A stretch of 51,114 bases of DNA from Salaquimonas sp. (GCA_028289365.1 JANQQM010000038.1:1-51114); one strand, 5' to 3'. Numbered from the stretch's first letter, positions 25,924 to 35,496 are shown. A program made the numbers and translations. Notes: generated by a model from the letters alone, not told the origin.

Positions 25924-27480
25924 TCAGGCGGCACGCGTGTTTTCAGAATTCTGCCGGAATTTCATCAGAAGCGAGGATTCGGTCTTAGCGACCTTGTATT
26001 GGTGACCCGGCTTGAGCTTGTCCAAAAGGCTGATGCCGTCCGCTATTGGTTGTTCGCCAATATCTGAAATATCGTTGGCCGGTGCCTGCGGCTCGTCAGG
26101 TTCCTCGACCTCGATCTCGGGAGCCGAAACCTCAGGCTCTTGGAAATGGTCAAGCACATCAATTTCGGGTGCTTCTTCAACAAGGGCGCTTTCCCAATCG
26201 ACGATCTCTTCTGCAAGATGGATGGCGAATTCCGCTATAACCTCGTCAGGTAGATCAATGACGGGGTATAATTCTTCAGGTGTTGGCGTTATTTCCTCTT
26301 CCGCGGGTGGTGCGGTCAGCAGCATCTGTTCGCGCTGACGTTCCTCGATGGCGATTTGTGTCGCATGTGCGCGTGCGGTATCGCGGGCGGTTTCGGCAGC
26401 AATCTTGCGAAGCAGCACCAACAACTCGTCCACTTGTGGGTCGCCTGCCGGCTGATAGGTGTCCAACACCTTGCGGGAAACATATCTGGGCAGCTTCTCG
26501 GGATTGGCGCCATCTTCCTCCTGCAATGCGGTCCGCCAAGCGCCGACTGCGCATGCAAATACATCAAATGCGCCAACCGGCAGTCCGGCCTTCTTGTACA
26601 AGGCAAAGAATGCAGATTTACGATTCTCAGCGAGTACGGAATTGACCCGTTCGCCGGGCACGTCGGCGAGCGTCGATAGTGCCTTGGAGAACATGGAAAT
26701 ATTGCCAAGGCAAATTGCCCGCAGGAGAAATGCTGTGTTCAGCCGCCGTCTCGTGATCAGATAATCGATGATTTCCGGCAAATCCTGCTCAAAGACGTTC
26801 AGCGCGTAATTGATCACTGCCTTGTCGCAATTTTCGCGAACGATCGCATCGATCCTGGCGTCGGGCATCCAGCTTTTTTCGCCAAGCTTATCGCGCATGG
26901 TTTCGCCCAACTGATCGATAAGGACCAGGTGGCTCTGGGCCCCAAGATCAGTTCGTTCCAGGAGCACCTTGCGTATTTCCGGTTCCTCGCCATGACGTTC
27001 GGAGATGCGGTGCAAGGTATCCTGGGTCAATTCTGCTGAGCTGTTTTGCAATAGACCATAGGATGCTTCTGGTTCGCCGGCCTCGGCAATTGCCGCTGCG
27101 ACGATGGCTGAAATCTCGGGCCTGCAGGCAATCGCAACCTGCTGCTGCATGGTGCCATTCTTAATTACCTCGACGAGTTCGGCGTCAACGAAGACGGGCG
27201 AATGCGCCAGTACCAGCATCGAGATTTCGGGCATATCCTGGGCGAGCGCTGCAATGACATGTCGTGGTGCATCTTCGTGCGAGCAAATCTCGGAAGCGAG
27301 TGCCAGACGAACTTCGCTGCACGGATCATCCAACAGCAAGGTCATGGCGGCTTCAGCCTTTTCGAGGCTTTCCTCATCGAGATCAGAAAACAGAAATGCG
27401 CGAGCAAGCGCGCTCGTGGCTTTGATTTTCTTGCTTTCCGGTGCCGACTCCACCCATGCAAGGAAACGCTCGACTATCAT
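25924..27480 (-). CDS. DUF2336 domain protein
   Basis: A 518-residue cytoplasmic protein of the DUF2336 family, made of helical repeats of HEAT-like type (for example LLDDPCSEVRLALASEI). It ends in a long acidic, Pro/Glu-rich tail before a short conserved C-terminus (SLLDKLKPGHQYKV). Such proteins are common in rhizobia and have no agreed function. The open frame begins at 27525, but GAGGAA sits just ahead of ATG 27480, so the shorter form is used. It converges with the transporter gene. Confidence 0.85.
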   Translation of the reverse strand: MIVERFLAWVESAPESKKIKATSALARAFLFSDLDEESLEKAEAAMTLLLDDPCSEVRLALASEICSHEDAPRHVIAALAQDMPEISMLVLAHSPVFVDAELVEVIKNGTMQQQVAIACRPEISAIVAAAIAEAGEPEASYGLLQNSSAELTQDTLHRISERHGEEPEIRKVLLERTDLGAQSHLVLIDQLGETMRDKLGEKSWMPDARIDAIVRENCDKAVINYALNVFEQDLPEIIDYLITRRRLNTAFLLRAICLGNISMFSKALSTLADVPGERVNSVLAENRKSAFFALYKKAGLPVGAFDVFACAVGAWRTALQEEDGANPEKLPRYVSRKVLDTYQPAGDPQVDELLVLLRKIAAETARDTARAHATQIAIEERQREQMLLTAPPAEEEITPTPEELYPVIDLPDEVIAEFAIHLAEEIVDWESALVEEAPEIDVLDHFQEPEVSAPEIEVEEPDEPQAPANDISDIGEQPIADGISLLDKLKPGHQYKVAKTESSLLMKFRQNSENTRAA

Positions 27481-27616
27481 CAATTCCTCACTTTGCTCCA
27501 AAATCCAGACGAAATTTGGAGACACATTAATTCCTGGTTCCAGCCATTATGCAGGAGAAAGGATTAACGTTCGGTTCACCACGATTTGTAAGGAAGTATT
27601 AACTTTTCATGCCCGA

Positions 27617-28252
27617 TCAGGACTTGCGGGACCCCTCGCCGCTTACCCCGCCCCAGTCCGGCCTGGTCATTTCAAAATAGCCGGCGGGCCCGTGATAATC
27701 GCGATATCCCAGCCTTGCCATTGGTCTTGCGATGCTGACATCAAACTTGCCGTCCTTGATGGCGCGATCGTCAATATGCACCCCGACAACCTGTCCGATG
27801 ATCATGAAGGAATCGGCAGAGTTGCCATTTATGTCGGTCAACTCGATTTCCTGCACGAACTTGCATTCCAGTGCCGCTAGTGCTTCTGCCACTCGTGGTG
27901 GGCGGACAAAATTGCAAGGAGCTTCGGTAAGGCCTGCAATCTCGAACTCGTTTGTTTCATGAGGTGCCGGCGCGGATGTCATGTTGATCTCGTCGGCCAG
28001 CTCGTGGCTGGCATAGTTGGCGACAAATTCCCTGGTTTGCCGGACATTTTTCACTGAATCCTTCACGCCTTCAGAAGAAAACATGACAAGGTCAGGTCGT
28101 GACGAGACTGCATTGAAGAAGCTATAGGGCGCCAGGTTAACATGGCCTTCTTCGGAAATGGTGGATATCCAGCCGATCGGCCGCGGTGCCACAATTGCCT
28201 TGAATGGATCATGCGGCAAACCGTGATCCCGGCCATCTGTGTCGTAGAACAA
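27617..28252 (-). CDS. Flavin reductase-like (FMN-binding split barrel) protein
   Basis: A 211-residue flavin reductase-domain protein (APRPIGWISTISEEGHVNLAPYSFFNAVSSRP is the hallmark region; only its sense is given here as APRPIGWIST...NLAPYSFFNAV). Such enzymes supply reduced FMN or act as small oxidoreductases. It begins with TTG at 28252, two bases after the nitroreductase stop, and GGGAG is placed 7 nt upstream. Translation is therefore coupled to the nitroreductase. Specific substrate unknown. Confidence 0.85.
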   Translation of the reverse strand: MFYDTDGRDHGLPHDPFKAIVAPRPIGWISTISEEGHVNLAPYSFFNAVSSRPDLVMFSSEGVKDSVKNVRQTREFVANYASHELADEINMTSAPAPHETNEFEIAGLTEAPCNFVRPPRVAEALAALECKFVQEIELTDINGNSADSFMIIGQVVGVHIDDRAIKDGKFDVSIARPMARLGYRDYHGPAGYFEMTRPDWGGVSGEGSRKS

Positions 28253-28254
28253 AT

Positions 28255-28836
28255 TCAGTCTCCCAATGTCGAGTAGATATCGTCAATCGCCGGGCGGTCG
28301 CGCTCGGTCTTCGGCATGGTACGCGTGCCGACATAGATGAAACCGGCAATTTTTTCGCCCGATCTTACCCCCAAGGGTTCGGCCAATTTCTCGTCAAAGG
28401 CGATCCATTCGGTCAGCCATTGTGCGTCCCAGCCATGGGCGTTTGCCGCGATCAGCAAGTTCATCGCGGCGGCCCCTGCCGATAAAACCTGCTCCCATTC
28501 AGGTACCTTTGGATGGTCTTGCGGCGCACTCATGACGGCGATCACGACCGGCGTTCGGGTAAACCGGGTCCGCTCGATCTCCTGCAAATCTTCATTAAGG
28601 TCGGGGGTCAGTTCCAGAGCGCGTTGCAGGAAAAGTTCGCCCAGTTTTGCACAATAGTCCGGGCTGTAACGTTGAAACCGCCAGGGCGCGATTTTTCCGT
28701 GGTCCGGTACGCGCGTCGCAATTTCGATCATTGTTCTGATGCTAGATTCATCGGGTCCAGGCCCTGACATGGTCTTGGCTGGCACCGATCTTCGATTGGC
28801 CATAAAGCCAATGACTTCGCTATTTGGTTGCTGCAT
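28255..28836 (-). CDS. Nitroreductase family protein
   Basis: A 193-residue FMN-dependent nitroreductase-fold enzyme of the short YdjA-like type. It has the N-terminal NRRSVPAKT binding stretch, then ATRVPDHGKIAPWRF, and SAGAAAMNLLIAANAHGWDAQWLT in the centre (shown as SAGAAAMNLLIAANA). Usual role: NAD(P)H-dependent reduction of quinones, nitro compounds or similar. It precedes and is coupled to the flavin reductase-like gene, so the two may form one redox pair (inference). Confidence 0.88.
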   Translation of the reverse strand: MQQPNSEVIGFMANRRSVPAKTMSGPGPDESSIRTMIEIATRVPDHGKIAPWRFQRYSPDYCAKLGELFLQRALELTPDLNEDLQEIERTRFTRTPVVIAVMSAPQDHPKVPEWEQVLSAGAAAMNLLIAANAHGWDAQWLTEWIAFDEKLAEPLGVRSGEKIAGFIYVGTRTMPKTERDRPAIDDIYSTLGD

Positions 28837-28931
28837 AAATAAACTCGCGGGGTTGGCCTTTTGAGATATGTTCGTATAGATGGCGATTTCAATCTTGAAA
28901 ATGCCAGATTGTCAGGATTCACCTAATTCAG

Positions 28932-29828
28932 ATGGAAACAATTCGTTCACAAAAACTGATCCAGCCAAAAATGCGGTGCGCATTGGTGTTGTGGGCTTTT
29001 GTTGTTTCATTGCTGGCCAGCATACCATTTGTTCCTAGCAAAGCATTTGCCCAAGAGCAGCAGGGAGATACCAAGCGTGTCGAATTCGAGGCTCGCATGG
29101 TCGAAGATGGCGCACCAATCTGGTCTGGGATTGAGTGGCGTATATTCGGGTCTACTGTCGGCAATGACGGGAAACTGCCATTGCTTGCCCAGGCTGAAGG
29201 CGGCACGAAGTCGTTTGATATTTCGCCTGGCGAGTATTTCGCGCATGCTGCCTATGGCCATGCAAGCGCTATTCGGCGAATTGTCGTCGAGGAAGACAAT
29301 CAGCAAGAGATATTCACATTCAATGCCGGTGCGCTGCAGCTTTCAAGCACGACCGGCGAAGGTTCTGCCATCCTGTCCAGCCTGTTGCGGTTCGACATTT
29401 ATTCGAAAGATGTCGATGACCGCGGACAGCGGCAACTTATTGCGCGAAACGTAAGGCCGGGCGAAATCGTGCCGTTTCCGGCCGATACCTATCACGTCGT
29501 CTCCCAATATGGCCGGCTGAATGCCGAAATTCGGGCTGATCTCAGGGTGGAGCCAGGCAAGATCACGCAGGCGACCATGCAACATCGTGCCGCGCGTGTT
29601 TCGCTTCGACTGGTCGAGGGCGAAGGCGGTGATGCGATTGCCGATACCGCGTGGTCGCTGCTTACCGAATCCGGCGACGTCATCACCGAAAGTGCGTCCG
29701 CCTTTCCATCCTTTGTGCTGACCGAGGGAACCTATACGGCAATCGCTCGCAACAATGAGAAAATATATTCGCGGGATTTCAAAGTTACACCCGGCGAAAA
29801 TCAGGTCATTGAATTGCTGATCGAATAG
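28932..29828 (+). CDS. Exported protein of unknown function
   Basis: A 298-residue protein with a signal peptide (hydrophobic core at about residues 16-35, cleavage near AFAQ-EQ). The rest is largely beta: repeated units with patterns such as ISPGEYFAHAAYG, RPGEIVPFPADTYHVVSQYG and LTEGTYTAIARN look like three related beta-sandwich repeats. Probably periplasmic. The known domain family is not recognised with confidence. It converges with thrS, 18 bases apart. Confidence 0.7.
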   Translation: METIRSQKLIQPKMRCALVLWAFVVSLLASIPFVPSKAFAQEQQGDTKRVEFEARMVEDGAPIWSGIEWRIFGSTVGNDGKLPLLAQAEGGTKSFDISPGEYFAHAAYGHASAIRRIVVEEDNQQEIFTFNAGALQLSSTTGEGSAILSSLLRFDIYSKDVDDRGQRQLIARNVRPGEIVPFPADTYHVVSQYGRLNAEIRADLRVEPGKITQATMQHRAARVSLRLVEGEGGDAIADTAWSLLTESGDVITESASAFPSFVLTEGTYTAIARNNEKIYSRDFKVTPGENQVIELLIE

Positions 29829-29846
29829 CTCCGTCTGGTCTTGATA

Positions 29847-31847
29847 TCAGGCATTTTTACCAGCAGCAGCCCGCACCAGATCCGGCGGTGTGGCCTCCTC
29901 GGCCAGGCTGGAAATTGCGTCAGCCAATGACATGGAGGTCTGGTCTCGCGAACCGAGCCTGCGGATCGACACGGTATTTTCTTCGGCTTCCCGATGACCG
30001 CAAACCATGATGACCGGGACCTTAGCGAGCGAATGTTCGCGGACCTTGTAGTTGATCTTCTCGTTGCGATCATCCAGTTGAGCCAGCAAACCCGCCGCGC
30101 GTAACTTCTCCACCACCGAAGCCGCATAGTCATTAGCCTCGGATGTAATGGTTGCGACTACGACCTGCATGGGTGCCATCCACAACGGGAAATGCCCGGC
30201 ATAGTTTTCGATCAGAATTCCGAGGAACCGTTCCATCGAACCGCAAATCGCGCGGTGGATCATTACCGGTTGTTTTTTCTCGCTATTGGCATCGATATAA
30301 AAAGCGCCAAATCGCTCAGGCAGATTGAAATCGATCTGGGTGGTGCCAAGTTGCCAGGTCCTACCAATGGCGTCTTTGAGCACATATTCAAACTTAGGCC
30401 CGTAAAACGCGCCCTCACCCGGATTTATACCGGTGGTGATTTTGCCGTCGGACTTTTCCTTGATCTCTTCAAGGACTTCCATCATTACCTTTTCAGCATA
30501 ATCCCAACTGGCGTCATCGCCGACGCGCTTTTCCGGCCGGGTCGACAAAAGAACCTCGATTTCTTCAAACCCGAAATCGGCATAGACCGACAGAATCAGA
30601 TCGTTGATACGCATGCATTCGGCATGCATTTGCTCTTCAGTACAGAACACATGCGCGTCGTCCTGGTTAAATCCTCTTACGCGCATCAATCCGTGCAGAG
30701 CACCGGATGGTTCGTATCGATGAACAACGCCAAATTCCGCCAATCGTACTGGTAGATCGCGATAGCTTTTCAAGCCATGTTTGAAAATCATAACGTGCCC
30801 GGGGCAGTTCATCGGCTTGATTGCAAACACGCGGTGGTCAGCGGTTTCATCCTCGGGATGGGTGAAGGCATGGGCGGATTTTACCGCAAACATGTTTTCC
30901 TGGTACCAACCCCAGTGGCCAGAAGTCTCCCATAGCGATTTATCGAGAATTTGCGGGGCGTTGACTTCCTCGTAGACACCCTCCAGGCGACGCCGCATAT
31001 AGCTCACAAGGTTCTGGAACATACGCCAGCCCTTTGAATGCCAGAATACCACGCCAGGGCCTTCTTCCTGAAAATGGAACAGGTCCATTTCACGGCCAAG
31101 TTTTCTATGGTCGCGCTTACCGGCTTCCTCCAACATGAAAAGATAGTCTTTGAGCTGCTTATCGTCGGCCCAAGCGGTGCCGTAAACCCGGGTCAGCATG
31201 GCGTTGTTTGAGTCGCCTCGCCAATAGGCACCGGCCACATTCATCAGTTTGAATGCATTGCCGATATCATTGGTGGACCGCATATGCGGACCACGGCACA
31301 GATCCAGCCAGTCACCCTGGCGATAGATCTTCAACTCCTGATCGTCAGGGATCGCATCGATCAATTCGATCTTGTAGCTCTCACCCTGATCCGAGAAGTA
31401 TTTGCGGGCCTGATCTCTGGTCCAGATCTCCTTGGTAAAGGGCATGTTGCGCGCGATGATCTCACGCATTTTTTTCTCGATGACCGGCAGATCTTCCGGG
31501 GTAAACGGTTCATTGCGGGCAAAATCGTAATAAAATCCGTTTTCGATGACCGGTCCGATGGTCACCTGTGTACCGGGCCAAAGCTCTTGGACAGCTTCCG
31601 CAAGGACGTGAGCGCAGTCATGGCGGATCAATTCCAGCGCACGCTCATCGTTACGGGTGACAATTTCGATTGCGCCGTCGGTTTCGATCGGATCGACTAG
31701 ATCACGCAATTCGCCGTCAAACGAATAGGCGACCGCTTTCTTCGAGAGGGATTTTGAAATTCCTGCAGCAATTTCGGCTCCGGTAACTCCGGAGGAATAT
31801 TCGCGTGCAGAACCATCGGGGAATTTTACAGAGACTTGATCAGGCAT
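29847..31847 (-). CDS. thrS: Threonine-tRNA ligase
   Basis: A 666-residue class II aminoacyl-tRNA synthetase. An N-terminal TGS domain (residues 1-60) is followed by the editing domain with [10 protein letters not shown], the catalytic core with [13 protein letters not shown] and [18 protein letters not shown], and a C-terminal anticodon-binding domain. The zinc-binding Cys in MNCPGH is present. AGGAG lies 6 nt ahead of the ATG. A full-length, ordinary housekeeping gene. Confidence 0.98.
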   Translation of the reverse strand: MPDQVSVKFPDGSAREYSSGVTGAEIAAGISKSLSKKAVAYSFDGELRDLVDPIETDGAIEIVTRNDERALELIRHDCAHVLAEAVQELWPGTQVTIGPVIENGFYYDFARNEPFTPEDLPVIEKKMREIIARNMPFTKEIWTRDQARKYFSDQGESYKIELIDAIPDDQELKIYRQGDWLDLCRGPHMRSTNDIGNAFKLMNVAGAYWRGDSNNAMLTRVYGTAWADDKQLKDYLFMLEEAGKRDHRKLGREMDLFHFQEEGPGVVFWHSKGWRMFQNLVSYMRRRLEGVYEEVNAPQILDKSLWETSGHWGWYQENMFAVKSAHAFTHPEDETADHRVFAIKPMNCPGHVMIFKHGLKSYRDLPVRLAEFGVVHRYEPSGALHGLMRVRGFNQDDAHVFCTEEQMHAECMRINDLILSVYADFGFEEIEVLLSTRPEKRVGDDASWDYAEKVMMEVLEEIKEKSDGKITTGINPGEGAFYGPKFEYVLKDAIGRTWQLGTTQIDFNLPERFGAFYIDANSEKKQPVMIHRAICGSMERFLGILIENYAGHFPLWMAPMQVVVATITSEANDYAASVVEKLRAAGLLAQLDDRNEKINYKVREHSLAKVPVIMVCGHREAEENTVSIRRLGSRDQTSMSLADAISSLAEEATPPDLVRAAAGKNA

Positions 31848-31945
31848 TGGTTTCTCCTATCCAATCCCGCAAACGGGCGCGGGTGGCGGGCGGAAAATTT
31901 GTACAGGCGCGATTTAGGTGATTTGATTGCCAAGGGCAAGGGGTG

Positions 31946-32611
31946 TCACAGACCAGACCAGCTAAATATTGAATGATAATCCAGTAAATAGACCGCCAAC
32001 GGAATGGGTGCGATCGCGATCATGGCGGTTATTAAAAAAGCCCAGAATGAAAACAATCCGCTCATGCCGGCGATCATGGACAGCCCGCCTCCCCCACCAA
32101 CCAGGCTATTGCCGGGAATATTCAGCGCAAGCGCGAAAGCGATATGCCGATTTTTGATCAGAAACGGAATGAACCGGTTTGGCGATCTTTGGACAATCAT
32201 CAAGAGCCGCTCGGAAGGGGATTTTGCAGCGATTTCCAATATGAAATCACGCGCGCGGGTAAGGCCAAGGAAGCCAAACAAATATGCAATTGTCGAGATT
32301 GGGATGAACCGGCCGGCGGAATAAGCCATAACCATTGCGAAAACCATGCAGGCATAGACCAACAAGGCAATCCGGGCGCCAAAGACCATGATCATGGCAA
32401 ATCCGATCTCGGCACCGGGAACAAAGGGAAGTGCAGACGCCATGACATATATGGAAGACAGGGCCAGGACCGCCGCATCAAGCCGTCCACCGCCCTCGGA
32501 GGCAAGATTCATCTCGGAATTGATTGCTATCCAGCGGCTGATGAACATGCCGGTCATGATCAGCACAATGTACAAGCACAGAATGGCTGCCCATCGCCAA
32601 TGCCTGTTCAT
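31946..32611 (-). CDS. TVP38/TMEM64-like membrane protein
   Basis: A 221-residue polytopic membrane protein with about six hydrophobic segments. The central PFVPGAEIGFAMIMVFG stretch and the C-terminal NIPGNSLVGGGGGLSM resemble the VTT (SNARE-associated, TVP38/DedA) domain. Those proteins are thought to handle lipids or proton-coupled transport. The frame is open to a TTG at 32704; ATG 32611 is chosen because the membrane domain starts there, though neither has a clear ribosome site. The assignment is moderate. Confidence 0.65.
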   Translation of the reverse strand: MNRHWRWAAILCLYIVLIMTGMFISRWIAINSEMNLASEGGGRLDAAVLALSSIYVMASALPFVPGAEIGFAMIMVFGARIALLVYACMVFAMVMAYSAGRFIPISTIAYLFGFLGLTRARDFILEIAAKSPSERLLMIVQRSPNRFIPFLIKNRHIAFALALNIPGNSLVGGGGGLSMIAGMSGLFSFWAFLITAMIAIAPIPLAVYLLDYHSIFSWSGL

Positions 32612-32775
32612 GACGAAAATGCCATGAATTGCGGTGCACGGCGTATGGCCGGCACCAAAGCTGATCCTCCAATCCGCATAAAACCCCCTTACGGATTGAG
32701 GCAAATTATATCGCAGGATCAGTTCATATGAAAGCAGCGGGCAAATGCAGCGCTTGTTTCAAGCCAGATTCACGG

Positions 32776-33789
32776 TCATGTCAGTGGCGAAGCCATCTTG
32801 ATTTCGCCTACGCGAATGTCGTTTCGATTGTGCAATTGCTGATTGGCGAATCTTTTCAATACAGTTGCCGCGGTTTCATCAAGTTCCAATAGAGAATCGA
32901 TCATTGAAGCGATTGCCACTTCAGCGGCTCTGCCAGCACCGTCATGGGCTTTCAGCGCAATTCCAAATCCAAGTTGGGGTAATGCCGCGACATGGACGCC
33001 TTCGGCACCGTTTTTCAGGAATACCTGGCCCTGCATTGCGGCCATGACCTCGCTATCACAAGCACCGGTGCCACCGACAAGCTCTGGATGGGCAAAACAA
33101 GCGCCTTGTATCCTTTTCATCGCGGAGGCACGCGCCTTGTCGTCATTGGCCCCAACGCCAAATCGTGCAAATGCGATGGCAAGGCTTTGCAGTGGAATCG
33201 AATAGGTGGGGATCGAACAGCCATCAATGCCGTAGTTGTCTGAATTGTGCTTCTCGCCGGTCACTTCACGCATAAGCGCGGCTATCCTGCCCTGTACCGG
33301 ATGATCGAACCGTACATAGCCCTCAATGGGCAGTCCTTCATGTTTTGCCAGTGCCAAGAAGCCGGAATGCTTGCCGGAACAGTTATTGTGAATGGATTCT
33401 GCCTGCCTGCCCCGCCTTGCGAGCTTTTCGCGGTCAGCCTCAAGCGCCGGCAGCTGTTTACCGCATTCAAGGCAAGTTTGATCCAGATCGATTTTCTCCA
33501 GCATCTCACCGGCAGTACGAACATGGATCTCTTCGCCATAATGCGATGCGCAGGCCAAGGCCAAATGAGGTGGTTCATAGCCGAATGCGTCTGCTGCACC
33601 GGATTCAATCAAGGGAATTGCCTGCAAAGCCTTTACTGCGGAACGCGGGAAAACCGGCAAATCCGCGGTGCCGTGGACCGAAACAAGCCCCCCTTCGGCA
33701 TCGGCAACCACAATGTCGACCGAGTGGCGACTTTCGACAAATGGCCCGCGTGTTACCTCGACGACAGCAGAAGGCTTGGCTGATTTCAT
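32776..33789 (-). CDS. Asparaginase, rhizobial (ReAV-like) class
   Basis: A 337-residue L-asparaginase of the class first studied as Rhizobium etli ReAV, unrelated to the usual E. coli enzymes. The expected catalytic and metal residues are in register with what I recall for ReAV: Ser50-x-x-Lys53, Ser82, Cys137, Lys140 and Cys191 (motifs PRSAVKAL, CASHYG, NNCSGKHSG, GIDGCSIP). Hydrolyses asparagine to aspartate and ammonia in the cytoplasm. The open frame reaches 33891, but GGAGAG precedes ATG 33789, which is chosen. It follows yidD by 34 bases. Confidence 0.92.
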   Translation of the reverse strand: MKSAKPSAVVEVTRGPFVESRHSVDIVVADAEGGLVSVHGTADLPVFPRSAVKALQAIPLIESGAADAFGYEPPHLALACASHYGEEIHVRTAGEMLEKIDLDQTCLECGKQLPALEADREKLARRGRQAESIHNNCSGKHSGFLALAKHEGLPIEGYVRFDHPVQGRIAALMREVTGEKHNSDNYGIDGCSIPTYSIPLQSLAIAFARFGVGANDDKARASAMKRIQGACFAHPELVGGTGACDSEVMAAMQGQVFLKNGAEGVHVAALPQLGFGIALKAHDGAGRAAEVAIASMIDSLLELDETAATVLKRFANQQLHNRNDIRVGEIKMASPLT

Positions 33790-33823
33790 CGATCTCTCCA
33801 AATGCAAGTGAATTCTGGTGGTA

Positions 33824-34135
33824 TTACCACCAACGCATCTCTTGGGGAACGGGATCATACCCACTTGTCCCCCACGGATTGCATCTGGCAACGCGTTTTA
33901 TTGAGAGCCATGAGCCGGCAACCAAGCCGTATCTGGCAATTGCCTCATAAGCGAATTCTGAGCATGTCGGCTGGTGACGGCAGGATTGTCCGACAAATCC
34001 GGACAAAGTCAGTTGATACAAACGCACCAGGCCAATCCCCAACAGGCGACCGGGCGTCTTTGGCCACTCGCCCTGGTAGTTTCTGCTGTTCAGACGAGGG
34101 TCTTGCTTATTCTGAGGCGCATCGTCAGCGCACAC
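33824..34135 (-). CDS. yidD: Membrane protein insertion efficiency factor YidD
   Basis: A 103-residue YidD-family protein with the core motif SCRHQPTCSEFAYEAI and ending near CNPWGTSGYDPVP. It assists membrane protein insertion by YidC, at the inner membrane through an amphipathic N-terminal helix. There is no ATG in a sensible position: the frame is open back to 34306 but that would overlap the scaffold gene by 180 bases. A GTG at 34135 gives an 11-nt overlap with that gene and is chosen. The gene is surely real; the start is less sure. Confidence 0.85.
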   Translation of the reverse strand: MCADDAPQNKQDPRLNSRNYQGEWPKTPGRLLGIGLVRLYQLTLSGFVGQSCRHQPTCSEFAYEAIARYGLVAGSWLSIKRVARCNPWGTSGYDPVPQEMRWW

Positions 34136-34670
34136 GATAGCCAATTCCGGCTGCCGACAAGGCAGAAGCCGCCGCCTTTTGAACTTTCTCTTTCCTTTCA
34201 GCTTTCGATTGGGCTGAGGGCATGGATTTAGCTTTGGTCTGCTGACCGGATTCAATCTGTTCGATACAGTCGACAACCGCGTCAAAGGCAAGCAAGGTGG
34301 AAGCATGTCTGGCCTTGTAGTCGCGCACCGGCTCCAGAAACCGAAACTCTTCGAATTTTCCAGATGGCGGTTCTGCGTTGTCTTTCAACATCGCGTACAT
34401 GTCGCTTTTCAGTTTCTTCAATTCGGCTGCAGTCGAACCGATGACATTCTTCGCCATGATCGATGACGAGGCCTGACCGAGCGCACAAGCCTTTACTTCA
34501 TGGGCAAAATCGGTGACGACGCCATCCTTCATTTTCAAGTCAACAATTACGGTGGAACCACATAACTTGGAATGCGCCTTTGCCGTCGCGTCCGGGTCTT
34601 TCAGCCGGCCGATATGGGCAATATTGCCGGCATATTCCAGGATCTTGCTGTTGTAGACGTCATTCAGCAT
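34125..34670 (-). CDS. Iron-sulfur cluster scaffold protein, IscU/NifU N-terminal type
   Basis: A 181-residue protein with the NifU-N/IscU fold. The three cluster-ligating Cys are present at 37 (KLCGST), 62 (KACALG) and 135 (VVDCIEQ). The usual Asp after CG is Ser here. Residues beyond about 142 form an extra Lys/Ala/Ser-rich tail (about 40 residues). Likely transfers Fe-S clusters in the cytoplasm. It is upstream of, and overlaps, yidD. Confidence 0.9.
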   Translation of the reverse strand: MLNDVYNSKILEYAGNIAHIGRLKDPDATAKAHSKLCGSTVIVDLKMKDGVVTDFAHEVKACALGQASSSIMAKNVIGSTAAELKKLKSDMYAMLKDNAEPPSGKFEEFRFLEPVRDYKARHASTLLAFDAVVDCIEQIESGQQTKAKSMPSAQSKAERKEKVQKAAASALSAAGIGYRVR

Positions 34671-34782
34671 GGTTCAGCGCTCTTGTGCATATCGGTAACA
34701 GATATAGTCAAGTGATGGCCGGAAATCGATAGCAATAACGCATGAACCGGTTAATTGATGTTGCTGCCCCCGATCAGACAGC

Positions 34783-34809
34783 AAAAACCCCGGACAAGCC
34801 GGGGTTTTT
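34783..34809. terminator. Bidirectional terminator
   Basis: CCCCGG at 34788-34793 and CCGGGG at 34799-34804 form a stem, with five A before (34783-34787) and five T after (34805-34809). It works for the minus-strand exported-protein gene ending at 34842, and could also stop a plus-strand transcript. Confidence 0.88.
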
Positions 34810-34841
34810 ATTGAAAGGCAGTCTTGGCAGTAAGGTTGTTC

Positions 34842-35114
34842 TTAGTAACATACCTTTACCTTGCGCCAGACATGGTAACCAAGATATGGGTCCCAAACTT
34901 TCTGGTTCTGCCAGGTACACCCATAGTAAGGTGCGCCATATACCGGACGGGCACCGGCGATAAGTCCGCCAAGAACTGCTCCACCGATGAATGCACCAAC
35001 AAGCTTACCGTTGCCTGCCTGTGCTTCGCTAGGTGCAGCGAGCGATCCGGTTGCAACCATAGCTACTGCCGCGGCACCAGCTATGACCGAGTTACGAAGG
35101 GTTTTGCGTGTCAT
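34842..35114 (-). CDS. Small exported protein with glycine-zipper segment
   Basis: A 90-residue protein with signal peptide (MTRKTLRNSVIAGAAAVAM, cleavage near EAQA-G). It has a glycine-zipper-like segment (KLVGAFIGGAVLGGLIAG) that could sit in a membrane, and a Trp/Tyr-rich C-terminus with two Cys (YYGCTW, KVKVCY). A GTG lies directly before the ATG; AGGAG has better spacing (about 7 nt) to ATG 35114. Such genes are frequent in rhizobia and have no assigned role. Confidence 0.75.
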   Translation of the reverse strand: MTRKTLRNSVIAGAAAVAMVATGSLAAPSEAQAGNGKLVGAFIGGAVLGGLIAGARPVYGAPYYGCTWQNQKVWDPYLGYHVWRKVKVCY

Positions 35115-35135
35115 CACGTTTCTCCTGTTGGTTTA

Positions 35136-35147
35136 GGAACATGTTCC
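35136..35147. promoter_or_regulatory. 12-bp palindrome upstream of the exported-protein gene
   Basis: GGAACATGTTCC, perfectly symmetric, 22 bases before the start codon of the gene ending at 34842. It may be an operator; nothing else supports it. Confidence 0.3.
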
Positions 35148-35496
35148 GTTCCGATGAGCTATATCTATGCTCGCAACATCGTGAACGATGTGCAGTCGAA
35201 CACATTTCGGATGAACACAGCTTGAACGGCCCTTCACACGAAAAAAAATGTCATGTTTTTGAAAATAAAGCGGCTTATTGCCTTCTGTGGAGAATTGAAG
35301 AACAATATGGTTGCATTATATCGAATAGAGTCTGGTCACCGTGCCGAAAGCGAAAACACTCGTTTAGGCCCCGGAACCTGGCCAAAGCCAATTGATGCGT
35401 CTGGTATATCCTTTTCCGCATTTCCAAAGGCTGCGACTGGTCCGAATCCAGAGAATATACGTAACGCCTTGGAAGTGAGTTATGCGGGAGATTGAT
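35148..35496. other. Intergenic region before folE
   Basis: About 350 bases between the exported-protein gene and folE. An 80-codon frame (35253-35495, plus) is open but lacks a ribosome site and any recognisable motif, so I do not call it a gene. The A-rich stretch near 35240-35275 could carry a promoter for the folE-hisI-patatin group. Confidence 0.5.

Noticed and set aside
34745-34752. AACCGGTT before a terminator, resembling the centre of the iol operators
   Set aside because: The flanks do not match (no TTGN on the left or NCAA on the right), so it is probably chance. The same holds for AACCGGTT inside ureC at 10118-10125.
35253-35495. 80-codon plus-strand frame just before folE
   Set aside because: No ribosome site, no motif, and it runs up against the folE start; left as intergenic.
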